Shown one piece after another: positions 18,826 to 28,447 of a stretch of DNA of 64,000 nt (position 1 is its first letter; every line of letters begins with the position of its first letter). Where the stretch lies: NCBI RefSeq assembly GCF_900169305.1, contig NZ_FWDP01000004.1, positions 372,001 through 436,000 of the forward strand, in the 5' to 3' direction. Origin of the DNA: Marinilactibacillus piezotolerans (GTDB lineage Bacteria > Bacillota > Bacilli > Lactobacillales > Carnobacteriaceae_A). The translations under genes were made by a program, and so were the position numbers. The notes beneath the pieces are model-generated. The model did no database searches, was not told the origin of the DNA, and saw only the letters and a list, made by a program, of their open reading frames with translations.

Positions 18826-18879
18826 TGGAATAATTTCCCTTAAATTATCGCTGTGATCTTTGAAGAAAAGAGGAATCAG

Positions 18880-20367
18880 ATGGAACAAGAACCTAGTCAC
18901 GATAAAAAAGCAAAAAAAGTCAGTCTTCTGATTTATATCTGCTCAATGATCACTGTGCTCATCATTGGTGTCGGTGGGACTGTATTGTTTTTTGAAACAA
19001 CTGATCAACCATCACCTGCTACAGAAGAAGCAGCACTAGTTCAAGATTCAGCAGAAGAGACAAAACCAGAACTTGAAGCGGATCTGCAGCAAGTCAGCGA
19101 GTTATATTCTGTACTGTTGGCTAATTATTTCGAAGAAGTTGATCCTGCAGTTCTTGTAGAAGGTGCTTTGGAAGGGATGGCTGACGCTTTAGGCGATCCT
19201 TACACGGAATACCTTGATGCTGGTCAGTCAACGTCACTTCAACAAGATACCCAAGGAGAATTCGAAGGAATTGGTGCTGAAGTGATGAAAGAAGGCGAAT
19301 TTGTCCTTATCGTCTCTCCTATTGAAGGCTCGCCGGCAGAAGAAGCTGGACTCCAGGCGAATGACTTGATTAAAGAGATAGATGACGAACCAGTAGCGGA
19401 ATTGTCCTTGCAAGAAGCGGTTGCGATCATCCGCGGACCAAAAGATTCGGAAGTAGAACTTTTGATGCAGCGCGCTGGCGAGGAATTTACAATAACCATT
19501 ACCAGGGATTCTATTCCGGTTGAATCTGTAAACTATAACTTGGATGAAAATGATCCGTCTATCGGGTATGTACAAATTACGAATTTCAATAGTCCGACAT
19601 ATGATGAAGTTGTTAATGCAATAAACGACTTAAACGATCAAGGTGCTGAAAAATTCATCTTTGATGTTCGAGGAAATCCAGGAGGGTTGCTGAATAGTGC
19701 TCTGCAGATCTCTAATATTTTTGTAGAAGACGGACAGCCCCTTATGCAATCTCAAGGCAGAGGCGAAGAGCCATATGTATATGTTGCCGACGAAAGCCTG
19801 GGTTCAGTTAAATTCAACAAGCCCGCTGTTCTGCTGATCAATGAAGGAAGTGCAAGTGCTTCAGAGATTCTAGCAGGAGCTGTAAGCGAATCGGCAAGTA
19901 TTCCTTTAATCGGTCAGACAACTTTTGGTAAAGGAACCATTCAGAATGTTGCACCATTGTCAGGGGAAGGCGAGATCAAATACACTACCGGAAAATGGTT
20001 GACAGCTGAGGGAGAATGGATCAATGAAAAAGGAATTGTTCCAGATATTGAATCAGCAATGCCAGAGTATCAAAGTCTGCTGATCATCAACAGCGAACAA
20101 ACTTACCAACTGGGAGACGTTTCTCAAGAAGTTGCTAATCTGAATGCAGTACTGAAAGCATTAGAATTCAAAACAGGTGAATCAGGAAATGTCTTTACAG
20201 AGAACACGAAGACAGCTGTAGAAGACTTTCAATCTGAAAACGATTTAGAAGTCAATGGTATAGTAACAAGGGCAACTGCTAATGCACTAGTTGAAGCCTT
20301 AAGAACGTTAATTGAAGAAAACGATACTCAGTATCAAGAGGCAGTCAATTATCTTCAGGACCAATAA
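18880..20367 (+). CDS. S41 carboxyl-terminal processing protease (CtpA/CtpB type)
   Basis: Membrane-anchored PDZ serine protease, 495 residues. One membrane segment (about 17-38), an acidic linker, PDZ domain (about 120-205; GIGAEV, VSPIEGSPAEEAGLQANDLI), S41 catalytic domain with Ser in GSASASEILAGA and Lys in TFGKGTIQ, and a C-terminal peptidoglycan-binding module (about 410-470). Start is the ATG after AGAGGAA; an upstream GTG adds nine residues lacking a ribosome site. Probably processes secreted or envelope proteins, and is near two signal peptidases. Confidence 0.93.
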   Translation: MEQEPSHDKKAKKVSLLIYICSMITVLIIGVGGTVLFFETTDQPSPATEEAALVQDSAEETKPELEADLQQVSELYSVLLANYFEEVDPAVLVEGALEGMADALGDPYTEYLDAGQSTSLQQDTQGEFEGIGAEVMKEGEFVLIVSPIEGSPAEEAGLQANDLIKEIDDEPVAELSLQEAVAIIRGPKDSEVELLMQRAGEEFTITITRDSIPVESVNYNLDENDPSIGYVQITNFNSPTYDEVVNAINDLNDQGAEKFIFDVRGNPGGLLNSALQISNIFVEDGQPLMQSQGRGEEPYVYVADESLGSVKFNKPAVLLINEGSASASEILAGAVSESASIPLIGQTTFGKGTIQNVAPLSGEGEIKYTTGKWLTAEGEWINEKGIVPDIESAMPEYQSLLIINSEQTYQLGDVSQEVANLNAVLKALEFKTGESGNVFTENTKTAVEDFQSENDLEVNGIVTRATANALVEALRTLIEENDTQYQEAVNYLQDQ

Positions 20368-20388
20368 GGTAATAGAGTAATTTAGATG

Positions 20389-20423
20389 AAGCGATTTATG
20401 TGAAAACATAAATCGCTTTTATT
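20389..20423 (+). terminator. Terminator after the S41 protease gene
   Basis: AAGCGATTTATG / CATAAATCGCTT stem, TGAAAA loop, T-rich tail. Confidence 0.85.
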
Positions 20424-20430
20424 CTTGCTT

Positions 20431-20469
20431 TTCAAGACAGTTCTTACAATTTGTAAGAACTGTCTTGAA
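20431..20469. repeat. 39-bp perfect palindrome upstream of the first lepB promoter
   Basis: 19-bp arms (20431-20449 and 20451-20469) are exact complements around a single T. There is no T-run on either side, and it ends 5 bp before a -35 element, so it looks more like an operator or cruciform than a terminator. Confidence 0.75.
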
Positions 20470-20474
20470 AAAAC

Positions 20475-20504
20475 TTGATATAGTGCGGGTTTGTAAGCTA
20501 TAAT
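20475..20504 (+). promoter_or_regulatory. Promoter of the first signal peptidase gene
   Basis: TTGATA, 18-bp spacer, TATAAT; about 40 nt of leader follow before the ribosome site. Confidence 0.7.
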
Positions 20505-20552
20505 TAAGTAATTGATTAGTTCATACGGCCGTTTTGAGGAAAGAGGATGTAT

Positions 20553-21095
20553 ATGCAGAACAGTCTTAAAAAATTAAGACGAAGACGCATGGCGAAGCTT
20601 GCATTTATTTTGTGTATACTTTTTATTTTTTTGCGTCTCTATATTTTTATACCAACAGATGTAACGGGAATTTCTATGTATCCAACACTAAGTTCAAACG
20701 ATAAGGTACTCATGTCAACAGTCTCTCGAATCGAGCGGTTCGATATTATTGTTTTCACAGACCCGATGAATAAAACAGTTGTAAAACGAGTGATTGGTCT
20801 ACCGGGAGAAACGATTCGTTATGAGCAAGATCAGCTCTATATAAATGATGAGGCAATTGCAGAGCCATTTTTGAACCGTCCTGAAATCATAGATGAAAAA
20901 GGATTATGGACTTCTAATTTCACCTATATCGGTTCAGAAGGGACTGTTGTTCCGGAAGGTCAATACTTTCTTATGGGAGATAATCGTCGATATAGTTATG
21001 ACAGCCGTTTTTATGGTAGTATAGCAGAAGAAGAACTGATCGGAGAAGTTCTTATGTTGTATGATCCGATAGAAAGGTTTGAAATATTCCAATAA
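20553..21095 (+). CDS. lepB: Signal peptidase I (first copy)
   Basis: Type I leader peptidase, 180 residues. One N-terminal membrane segment after KKLRRRR, nucleophile Ser in GISMYPTL, general-base Lys in VVKRVIGLPGE, and box E GDNRRYSYDSRFYG (GDN-x-SxDSR with Tyr for the usual Asn/Ser). The second ATG is used because GAGG precedes it by 6 nt. A paralogue follows 58 bp downstream. Confidence 0.95.
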   Translation: MQNSLKKLRRRRMAKLAFILCILFIFLRLYIFIPTDVTGISMYPTLSSNDKVLMSTVSRIERFDIIVFTDPMNKTVVKRVIGLPGETIRYEQDQLYINDEAIAEPFLNRPEIIDEKGLWTSNFTYIGSEGTVVPEGQYFLMGDNRRYSYDSRFYGSIAEEELIGEVLMLYDPIERFEIFQ

Positions 21096-21153
21096 GTTCA
21101 GTATCAGAAAAAGTATATTATGTGTGCAGAAAACTAGAAAAGAGGGTTGATTA

Positions 21154-21801
21154 ATGGATAATCAACATGAAGAAAATATAGAATTTGAACCGAGAAAAAG
21201 CAAACACAGTAAAAAAAACAAACAAAAAAAGCCTGAAAAGAAGAAGTCATTCCTGCAGGAACTATTGAGTACAATTGTCTATATTGTAGTTTTGACAGGG
21301 TTCTTTTACTTAGTACAGACTTTTCTATTCGCTCCTGTCAGTGTAGAAGGTGAATCGATGGCGCCGACACTTGAAGATGGCGATAAGTTATTACTAAATA
21401 AGGTAGCAGATTATGAGCGATTCGATATCGTGGTTTTTCCTGCTCCTGATGAACCAGATAAACAGTATATCAAACGTATCATTGGCTTGCCTGGTGATGA
21501 GATCAGATATGCAGATGATACATTATATATAAATGATGAACCGGTTGAAGAAGCCTATCTTGATGGAACATCTCTAGAATCTTCTGGTGTTATCGGATCG
21601 ATCGACGAGTTTTCTTTAGAATCTCTGCAAGGTGTAGCAACCGTTCCAGAAGGCAGTTATTTTGTAATGGGAGATAATCGTAATAATTCTAGAGACAGTC
21701 GATATTTCGGATTTGTTTCTGGAGAAACCATTATCGGTGAGACCGCCTATCGCTTCTGGCCGCTGAATGATTTTGGAAAAATAGATGAAATCATTGAATA
21801 A
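21154..21801 (+). CDS. lepB: Signal peptidase I (second copy)
   Basis: 215 residues. Compared with its neighbour it has a longer Lys-rich cytoplasmic tail (about 1-32), one membrane segment, Ser in GESMAPTL, Lys in YIKRIIGLPGDE and a canonical GDNRNNSRDSRYFG box. The two copies are clearly different in sequence, suggesting distinct substrate ranges rather than a recent duplication. It starts after AGAGGG. Confidence 0.96.
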   Translation: MDNQHEENIEFEPRKSKHSKKNKQKKPEKKKSFLQELLSTIVYIVVLTGFFYLVQTFLFAPVSVEGESMAPTLEDGDKLLLNKVADYERFDIVVFPAPDEPDKQYIKRIIGLPGDEIRYADDTLYINDEPVEEAYLDGTSLESSGVIGSIDEFSLESLQGVATVPEGSYFVMGDNRNNSRDSRYFGFVSGETIIGETAYRFWPLNDFGKIDEIIE

Positions 21802-21812
21802 TTTATTAATCT

Positions 21813-21852
21813 AGTTGGTAGCGGAAGATCAACCTTTCATACCAACTTTTTT
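21813..21852 (+). terminator. Terminator after the second lepB
   Basis: AGTTGGTA / TACCAACT stem with a 19-nt loop, followed by TTTTTT. Confidence 0.8.
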
Positions 21853-21896
21853 GATGTAATCTTACTTTAAGTAATTTCAAGATAGGAGAATCAACA

Positions 21897-22778
21897 ATGA
21901 CAATACAGTGGTATCCTGGCCATATGGCTAAAGCAAAAAGACAATTTCAAGAAAAACTGAAACTGGTAGATGTAGTCTTTGAACTAGTAGACGCCCGCAT
22001 CCCGTATTCAAGTCGAAACCCTGACCTTATAGGGATGATTGGAGACAAGCCTAAGGTCGCAATTTTAATGAAAAGCGACCTTGCTGATACCAAAAGAGTA
22101 AACGAATGGTTGAAGTACTACGAAGAACAAGGTCTATTTGCCTTATCGATCAATGCAAAACAAGGACAAGGCATGAAAGAGGTTATCAAGTTAGCAAAGG
22201 TTGCTTTAAAGCCTTTTTTTGAAAAAAGAGCAGAAAAAGGAATGAAACCTCGCGCTATAAGAGCAGTATGTGTAGGCATTCCAAATGTAGGAAAGTCAAC
22301 GTTGATCAATCGCTTTGCTGGAAAGAATATTGCCCAGACAGGAAATCGTCCTGGTGTAACAAAAGCTCAACAATGGATTAAATATGGAAAAGAACTGGAG
22401 CTGTTAGACACACCAGGTATTCTTTGGCCTAAGTTTGAAGACCAGGAAGTTGGAAAAAGACTGGCAGTTACCGGAGCAATAAAAGATACCTTGCTGCATC
22501 TCGATGATATAGCTTTATTCGGTATGGATTATTTAGTGAGACACTATCCCGGTGCTCTAGCCAACCGTTATAAATTTGACCAAAAGCTGGAAACAGAGTT
22601 ATCTTTGCCTGATCTATTAATGGAAATCACTCATTTGAGAGGATTCAAAGACGATTATGAGCGTGCATCTCAAATGCTGATATATGAATTAAGAGATGGA
22701 AAAATTGGCAATTTTACTTTTGAAACACCAGCAGATATTCCTTTAGAAAGTGATGATTATGAAGAAGCTGACCATTAA
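21897..22778 (+). CDS. rbgA: Ribosome biogenesis GTPase RbgA (YlqF)
   Basis: Circularly permuted GTPase needed for late 50S assembly. Family start WYPGHMAKAKR, G4 LMKSDL precedes G1 GIPNVGKSTLINR, G2-like GNRPGVTK and G3 LDTPGILWP, followed by the C-terminal helical domain. 293 residues. The rnhB start lies inside its 3' end, so translation is coupled, as in other Firmicutes. Confidence 0.96.
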   Translation: MTIQWYPGHMAKAKRQFQEKLKLVDVVFELVDARIPYSSRNPDLIGMIGDKPKVAILMKSDLADTKRVNEWLKYYEEQGLFALSINAKQGQGMKEVIKLAKVALKPFFEKRAEKGMKPRAIRAVCVGIPNVGKSTLINRFAGKNIAQTGNRPGVTKAQQWIKYGKELELLDTPGILWPKFEDQEVGKRLAVTGAIKDTLLHLDDIALFGMDYLVRHYPGALANRYKFDQKLETELSLPDLLMEITHLRGFKDDYERASQMLIYELRDGKIGNFTFETPADIPLESDDYEEADH

Positions 22779-23526
22779 AGAGATCAACGCTGAACTATCA
22801 AGCATCACAGAAGAAACAGATCCATTTATTATCGCTTTGGAACAAGACGAAAGGGCGGGTGCTCAGAAAGCCTTAAATAAATGGAGAAAATTCCAGTTGC
22901 AGCAGACTGAATTACTTCGTAAGTACAAAGAAATGTCAGTTTTTGAAGAACAAGCTGAGCTTGCTGGTGCTCATAGGATTGCCGGCGTCGATGAAGTCGG
23001 AAGAGGACCACTGGCAGGTCCAGTGATGGCTGCAGCTGTTATACTGGACCCGGATAAACCGATTTTTGGACTAGACGATTCAAAAAAACTGTCCGATAAA
23101 AAGAAAAATGAATTGTATGATCAAATTATGACGAAAGCTATTGCAGTCAGTTCTGCGATTATAGAAGCGGATGAGATCGATCGAATCAATATTTATCAGG
23201 CGAGTAAGCGTGCAATGGAAAAAGCGGTAGAACAGTTATCGATTCCAGCAGATTATTTGCTGATAGATGCAATGACCATTGGAAACAACCTTCCTCAAGA
23301 AAAATTGATCAAAGGCGATGCTCGAAGTGTCTCGATTGCTGCAGCTAGTATCGTGGCTAAAGTAGAACGTGATCGCTTGATGGAAGAATATGGTCAAAAG
23401 TATCCTGGGTATGGTTTTGAAAAAAATGCTGGTTATGGAACTAAACAGCATCTTGAGGGATTGGATCATTATGGCGTTACACCGATTCACCGCATGACAT
23501 TTTCCCCTGTTCAGTCCAGACTTTAA
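22759..23526 (+). CDS. rnhB: Ribonuclease HII
   Basis: Removes ribonucleotides from DNA. Catalytic motif IAGVDEVGRGPLAGPV (Asp-Glu), second Asp in LLIDAM and fourth acidic in SIVAKVERDRLM. 255 residues including the N-terminal substrate-binding extension (about 1-70) typical of Bacillus RnhB. The ATG giving MKKLTIKEINAEL is chosen because it aligns with the Bacillus N-terminus; the ribosome site is weak, consistent with coupling to rbgA, which it overlaps by 20 nt. Confidence 0.95.
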   Translation: MKKLTIKEINAELSSITEETDPFIIALEQDERAGAQKALNKWRKFQLQQTELLRKYKEMSVFEEQAELAGAHRIAGVDEVGRGPLAGPVMAAAVILDPDKPIFGLDDSKKLSDKKKNELYDQIMTKAIAVSSAIIEADEIDRINIYQASKRAMEKAVEQLSIPADYLLIDAMTIGNNLPQEKLIKGDARSVSIAAASIVAKVERDRLMEEYGQKYPGYGFEKNAGYGTKQHLEGLDHYGVTPIHRMTFSPVQSRL

Positions 23527-23617
23527 ATTCGTGACTTTTTCTTCTTTCTGCACAATGTATATAATAAGGACCTTTCTTAAAAAGTTTCTACTATTATATA
23601 TACAAGGAGAAGAGAAG

Positions 23618-24514
23618 ATGGATTCATTTAAAAAGATTGAACGATATTGTTTTGCTTTAGCCCATTATACAAAGATGTCGCTTGAAGAAAAATGGATATT
23701 GATTAGAGAAAGTTTTAATGATATTGAATGTATTGATCGGGACTATAAAGTACTGGACCAGCAAAAGAAGCTTTCTGCACAAAAGAAGGCTTCTTTTTTT
23801 GAGTTTGAAGCTGACTTTGAATATAAAGCGGTACAGTTTGAGCTGAAACAAAAAGATATATCTTGGTGCAGCTTCTTTGAGGAAACTTACCCTAAAATGC
23901 TGAGAGAGATTTATCTTCCGCCGCTGCTTTTGTTCTATAAAGGGAATATAGACTGGCTGAATCGTCCGGCTATTGGTGTAGTCGGTGCCCGATTATGTTC
24001 TGACTACGGGAAAGCTGCTATACAATCGCTACTGCCTGAATTAATACAGAACGATATTATTGTATGCAGCGGACTCGCCAAAGGAATTGATGCGGAAGCT
24101 CATCGTCAGACGATTTTAAATAATGGGAAGACCATCGCTGTTATTGGTACAGGAATTGATCGTTCTTATCCAATCAGCAATCGCCGACTCCAGGACGAAA
24201 TTGGAGAACATCATTTGCTGATTAGTGAGTTCCCGGCAGGGACTAAGCCTTTAAAGCATCATTTCCCTTTACGCAATCGAATCATCTCAGGAATCAGTCA
24301 AGGAGTCATGGTGATTGAAGCCAAGAAAAGGAGCGGAAGCCTGATTACCGCTTTTCAAGCGCTGGAGCAGGATCGAGAAGTTTTTGCTGTTCCTGGACCA
24401 ATCTTCAGTCCGGTTTCAGCAGGTACAAATGAACTGATTAAGTCAGGTGCTAAAATGGTCACTTCGGCTCAAGATATTCTCGAAGAATATCCTTATATCA
24501 GACTGAAAAAATAA
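23618..24514 (+). CDS. dprA: DNA-processing protein DprA (Smf)
   Basis: Binds incoming single-stranded DNA and loads RecA in natural transformation. The Rossmann-type core shows VGARLCSDYGKAA, CSGLAKGIDAEAHR, IAVIGTGIDRSYPISN and FPLRNRIISGIS. 298 residues with an N-terminal helical extension and no C-terminal winged helix, as in streptococcal DprA. Start ATG after AAGGAG. Presence does not prove competence, as dprA is widespread. Confidence 0.95.
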   Translation: MDSFKKIERYCFALAHYTKMSLEEKWILIRESFNDIECIDRDYKVLDQQKKLSAQKKASFFEFEADFEYKAVQFELKQKDISWCSFFEETYPKMLREIYLPPLLLFYKGNIDWLNRPAIGVVGARLCSDYGKAAIQSLLPELIQNDIIVCSGLAKGIDAEAHRQTILNNGKTIAVIGTGIDRSYPISNRRLQDEIGEHHLLISEFPAGTKPLKHHFPLRNRIISGISQGVMVIEAKKRSGSLITAFQALEQDREVFAVPGPIFSPVSAGTNELIKSGAKMVTSAQDILEEYPYIRLKK

Positions 24515-24554
24515 GTTCTAAAATAACTTCTTTTAATTTTTTTAATCTTGAAAG

Positions 24555-24584
24555 TTGACAAACCCTATTCTTATAGCATATGAT
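24555..24584 (+). promoter_or_regulatory. Probable topA promoter
   Basis: Consensus TTGACA, 18-bp spacer, TATGAT; leaves a leader of about 130 nt before topA with no obvious riboswitch. Confidence 0.55.
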
Positions 24585-24720
24585 GAGTAACGATTCTTTG
24601 AAAGAAAAAAGATTAGTATTTCTTGCTAACCATTTTTATGACGAATTAGACTCTATCCTATAGAGGAACTACTAAAAATAGAAGATACACATCATAACTA
24701 TACTGAAAGGGGCCGTTGAT

Positions 24721-26790
24721 TTGGCTTATAAATATCTTGTGATTGTTGAGTCTCCAGCTAAAGCTAAGACCATAGAAAAATATCTAGGCAGAAATTATAA
24801 AGTTGTGGCGAGTCTGGGTCACATTCGCGATTTACCGAAAAGCAGAATGGGCATTGACTTTGATAATAACTATGAACCAGATTATATTACGATTCGCGGA
24901 AAAGGTCCTGTTATTAAAGATTTGAAAAAGTACGCGAAAAAAGCAGAAAAAGTCTTTCTCGCAGCCGATCCGGATCGCGAAGGAGAAGCAATCGCTTGGC
25001 ATTTAAGTTACTTGCTTGACTTGCGTGATGATGAGAAAAACCGCGTGGTATTCAATGAAATTACCAAGGATGCTGTTAAAAATGCATTGAAAAATCCTAG
25101 AGATCTTGATGAGAATCTGATTGACTCTCAACAGGCGAGACGTGTACTGGACCGAATCGTAGGCTATCAGATAAGCCCTTTACTATGGAAGAAAGTAAAA
25201 AGAGGACTAAGTGCCGGTCGTGTACAATCTGTGGCACTGAAAATGATTTGTGATCGTGAAGAAGAAATCAAAAACTTCAATCCAGAAGAATATTGGACAA
25301 TTGATGGAAACTTTGTTAAATCCCGCAAAAAGTTCAAAGCTAATTTCTATGGTGTGGATGGAAAGAAAGTTTCATTAGGAAATCACGAAGAAACGCAAAA
25401 AATTCTCGAAAAAATTGATAAAGAACAACCGTGGAAAGTAAAAAAAGTAACACGTAAAGAGCGTAGAAGAAATCCGCATCTGCCATTTACAACCAGTAGT
25501 CTTCAACAGGAAGCTGCTGGAAAACTGAATTTCAGAACTCGAAAAACAATGATGGTTGCACAACAACTATATGAAGGGATCTCTTTAGGCCGCGGCGGTG
25601 CAGTAGGACTGATCACCTATATGAGAACGGACTCTACGAGACTATCGGATACAGCAAAGTCAGAAGCCACAGAACTGATTCACCGAGATTATGGGGAACG
25701 GTATGCAGCCTCTAAAGTCCGCAAAGCGAAGAATAAAGAAGGGGCTCAAGATGCCCACGAAGCGATCCGTGCAACAAGTGCCATGAGAAGGCCGGATGAC
25801 ATCAAAGAATATTTGAGTAAAGACCAGTATAAATTATATAATTTGATTTGGTCTAGATTTGTTGCCAGCTTAATGAAGCCGGCTGTCTATGATACGATGA
25901 GAGTCGATATAGAACAAAACGGTGTACTATTCAGAGCGAACGGCTCAAAAATCAAATTTGACGGATATCAGATTGTTTATAGAGAATCTTCTAAAGAAAA
26001 AGACAATATTCTACCAGAAATGGAAGAAAATGATGAAGTGACACTGGATTCAATCGAGCCGGAACAGCACTTTACACAGCCGCCTGCAAGATATAGTGAA
26101 GCTACATTAATCAAAACTTTAGAAGAAAACGGTGTTGGACGTCCATCTACGTATGCGCCGACACTGGAAACGATTCAGCGAAGATATTATGTTTCATTGA
26201 AAAACAAGCGCTTTGAACCAACTGAATTAGGCGGAATCGTAAATGAAATGATCAATGAATTCTTCCCGAATATTGTTGATGTCAATTTCACGGCGAAACT
26301 AGAAGAAGATCTTGACTCTGTTGAAGAAGGAAAAGTGGAATGGATTGAAATCATTGATCAGTTCTATACTCCTTTTAAAGAAGAAGTTGAGAAAGCTGAA
26401 AAAGAAATCGAAGAAGTCGAGATAGAAGATGAGCCAGCTGGATTTGACTGTGAAAAATGCGGACATCCTATGGTCATTAAAATTGGAAGATACGGCAAGT
26501 TTTATGCGTGCTCTAACTTCCCCGACTGTCGAAACACGAAACCGATTGTTAAAAAACTGAATGTAACGTGTCCGCTCTGTAAAAAAGGAGAAGTTGTAGA
26601 AAGAAAATCTAAGAAAAATAGAATTTTCTACGGCTGTGACCGTTATCCAGACTGTGAGTTTACATCTTGGGATAAACCGATTGGAAGAAACTGTCCAAAG
26701 TGCGACCACTATCTAGTGGAAAAAGTCACGAAAAAACAAACCCAAGTTAAATGTTCTAATTGCGACTACACTGAGGAAGTACAAAAATAA
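24721..26790 (+). CDS. topA: DNA topoisomerase I (TopA)
   Basis: Type IA topoisomerase relaxing negative supercoils. Toprim domain [17 protein letters not shown] and [15 protein letters not shown], then catalytic Tyr in [12 protein letters not shown]. Three C-terminal four-cysteine zinc modules follow (starting at [18 protein letters not shown] and CPKCDHYLV). 689 residues, usual for Firmicutes. TTG start after AAAGGGG. It lies between dprA and xerC as in Bacillus. Confidence 0.97.
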   Translation: MAYKYLVIVESPAKAKTIEKYLGRNYKVVASLGHIRDLPKSRMGIDFDNNYEPDYITIRGKGPVIKDLKKYAKKAEKVFLAADPDREGEAIAWHLSYLLDLRDDEKNRVVFNEITKDAVKNALKNPRDLDENLIDSQQARRVLDRIVGYQISPLLWKKVKRGLSAGRVQSVALKMICDREEEIKNFNPEEYWTIDGNFVKSRKKFKANFYGVDGKKVSLGNHEETQKILEKIDKEQPWKVKKVTRKERRRNPHLPFTTSSLQQEAAGKLNFRTRKTMMVAQQLYEGISLGRGGAVGLITYMRTDSTRLSDTAKSEATELIHRDYGERYAASKVRKAKNKEGAQDAHEAIRATSAMRRPDDIKEYLSKDQYKLYNLIWSRFVASLMKPAVYDTMRVDIEQNGVLFRANGSKIKFDGYQIVYRESSKEKDNILPEMEENDEVTLDSIEPEQHFTQPPARYSEATLIKTLEENGVGRPSTYAPTLETIQRRYYVSLKNKRFEPTELGGIVNEMINEFFPNIVDVNFTAKLEEDLDSVEEGKVEWIEIIDQFYTPFKEEVEKAEKEIEEVEIEDEPAGFDCEKCGHPMVIKIGRYGKFYACSNFPDCRNTKPIVKKLNVTCPLCKKGEVVERKSKKNRIFYGCDRYPDCEFTSWDKPIGRNCPKCDHYLVEKVTKKQTQVKCSNCDYTEEVQK

Positions 26791-26798
26791 TGATTCTT

Positions 26799-26874
26799 GA
26801 CGTTTTGCAGACAGTCTTTGAACCGGAACTTTTTATGTTGCCGAATCAGACCGGCTGTCTGCTGCGTCTTTTTT
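26799..26874 (+). terminator. Terminator after topA
   Basis: GACG and GCAGACAG pair with CTGTCTGC and CGTC across a 40-nt loop that itself contains CCGG complements, followed by TTTTTT. Confidence 0.7.
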
Positions 26875-26950
26875 GTGTCCAATTCATCTATACGAATTTT
26901 ATGTGAGATATGGTAAACTAATAAATGGATGAGCAGAGGAGGCAGCATGA

Positions 26951-27847
26951 ATGGAAAAAAGATTAGTGAATCTTTTTACAAATTATTTGATTCATGAAAG
27001 ACATTATTCTGAATTAACAAAAAAAGCGTATTTAGAGGATATCCAAGCTTTTGGGGCATTTTTAGAAGAAACAGGAGATGACGCCTTTCTATCTGTTACA
27101 CTGACCGATGCACGGATCTATTTAGGTTATTTGAATGATAAAAATTACTCTAGAACGTCCATTTCCAGAAAAATATCTAGTTTAAGAGCATTTTATCAAT
27201 TTCTTTTAAATAACGAGCTGACAGATGATAACCCTTTCTCTTATCTCAATATGAAAAAAAGGGGCTTAAGACTGCCGACCTTTTTTTATGATCAGGAAAT
27301 TGAACAGTTATTTGAAGCGGCAGCGGGTACTACTGCATTGGATATGAGAAATTGCGCACTGTTAGAAGTACTTTATGGCACTGGAATCCGAGTCAGCGAG
27401 TGTGTAGGTCTGCGGATGGAAGATGTTGATTTTGACATGGGAGTCATGCTGGTTCAGGGAAAAGGGAACAAAGAAAGGTATGTCCCGTTCGGGCACTATG
27501 CTTCTGTAGCGATGCAGGATTATATCGAGCACGGCAGATCGGAATTGATGACAAAATATCATAAAATACACGACTTTTTATTTATCAATCACCATGGAGA
27601 TCAAATCACGCCAGCTGGGGTACAATATACATTGAAACAAATGATCAAAAAAAGTACGCTGACATCCAACATCTCACCGCATATGCTGAGGCATACTTTT
27701 GCGACCCACTTATTGAACAATGGAGCGGATATGCGAACGGTACAAGAGTTGCTGGGGCATAAAAGTCTATCTTCAACGCAGATCTACGCTCATGTAACAA
27801 AAGAGCATCTGCAATCTGATTACAGGAAGTACCATCCAAGAGCGTAA
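26951..27847 (+). CDS. xerC: Tyrosine recombinase XerC
   Basis: Resolves chromosome dimers at dif with a partner recombinase. SAM-like N-terminal domain (1-90) and catalytic domain with Arg in [12 protein letters not shown], Lys in [22 protein letters not shown] (His-x-x-Arg), [13 protein letters not shown] and the nucleophile Tyr. 298 residues. ATG at 8 nt from GAGGAGG. It heads the xerC-hslV-hslU-codY (codVWXY) operon. Confidence 0.95.
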   Translation: MEKRLVNLFTNYLIHERHYSELTKKAYLEDIQAFGAFLEETGDDAFLSVTLTDARIYLGYLNDKNYSRTSISRKISSLRAFYQFLLNNELTDDNPFSYLNMKKRGLRLPTFFYDQEIEQLFEAAAGTTALDMRNCALLEVLYGTGIRVSECVGLRMEDVDFDMGVMLVQGKGNKERYVPFGHYASVAMQDYIEHGRSELMTKYHKIHDFLFINHHGDQITPAGVQYTLKQMIKKSTLTSNISPHMLRHTFATHLLNNGADMRTVQELLGHKSLSSTQIYAHVTKEHLQSDYRKYHPRA

Positions 27848-27894
27848 GGAAACACGCGAAAAAAATTGATTATATTAAACGATGGAGGAATACT

Positions 27895-28437
27895 ATGACT
27901 GAATTTCACGCAACCACAATATTAGCGATTCAACAAAATGGAGAATCTGCTATGGCCGGAGACGGTCAAGTAACAATGGGTGAACAAGTAGTAATGAAAG
28001 GAACAGCACGCAAAGTCCGTAAAATTTACAATGGAGAAGTCTTAGTTGGATTTGCCGGAAGTGTGGCAGATGCCTTTACCCTGGAAGAGAAGTTTGAAGG
28101 CTATTTGAATCAATATAACGGAAACTTAATGCGGGCGGCTGTTGAATTAGCACAGGAATGGCGCACAGATAAAATGATGAAGAATCTTGAAGCGTTGTTG
28201 ATTGTAATGAACAAAGAAGAAATGCTGCTGGTATCTGGTAACGGTGAAGTGATTCAGCCGGATGACGGAATATTAGGTATCGGATCAGGAGGAAACTTTG
28301 CACTTTCTGCTGCTCGAGCTTTAAAACAGTACGGCGGCGAAAACCTGACAGCACAAGAGATTGCAGAAAACAGTCTGAACATTGCAGCAGATATTTGTGT
28401 TTATACCAATCATAATATTATTTCAGAAAAACTGTAA
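27895..28437 (+). CDS. hslV: HslV (ClpQ/CodW) protease subunit
   Basis: Peptidase ring of the HslUV ATP-dependent protease. Body motifs [36 protein letters not shown] and GIGSGGNFA. The N-terminus is MTEFHATTI rather than MTTI, five residues longer than E. coli HslV as in Bacillus CodW, so the nucleophile could be Thr2 (after Met removal) or an internal Thr after processing. 180 residues. Confidence 0.96.
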   Translation: MTEFHATTILAIQQNGESAMAGDGQVTMGEQVVMKGTARKVRKIYNGEVLVGFAGSVADAFTLEEKFEGYLNQYNGNLMRAAVELAQEWRTDKMMKNLEALLIVMNKEEMLLVSGNGEVIQPDDGILGIGSGGNFALSAARALKQYGGENLTAQEIAENSLNIAADICVYTNHNIISEKL

Positions 28438-28447
28438 GGAGATCAGT

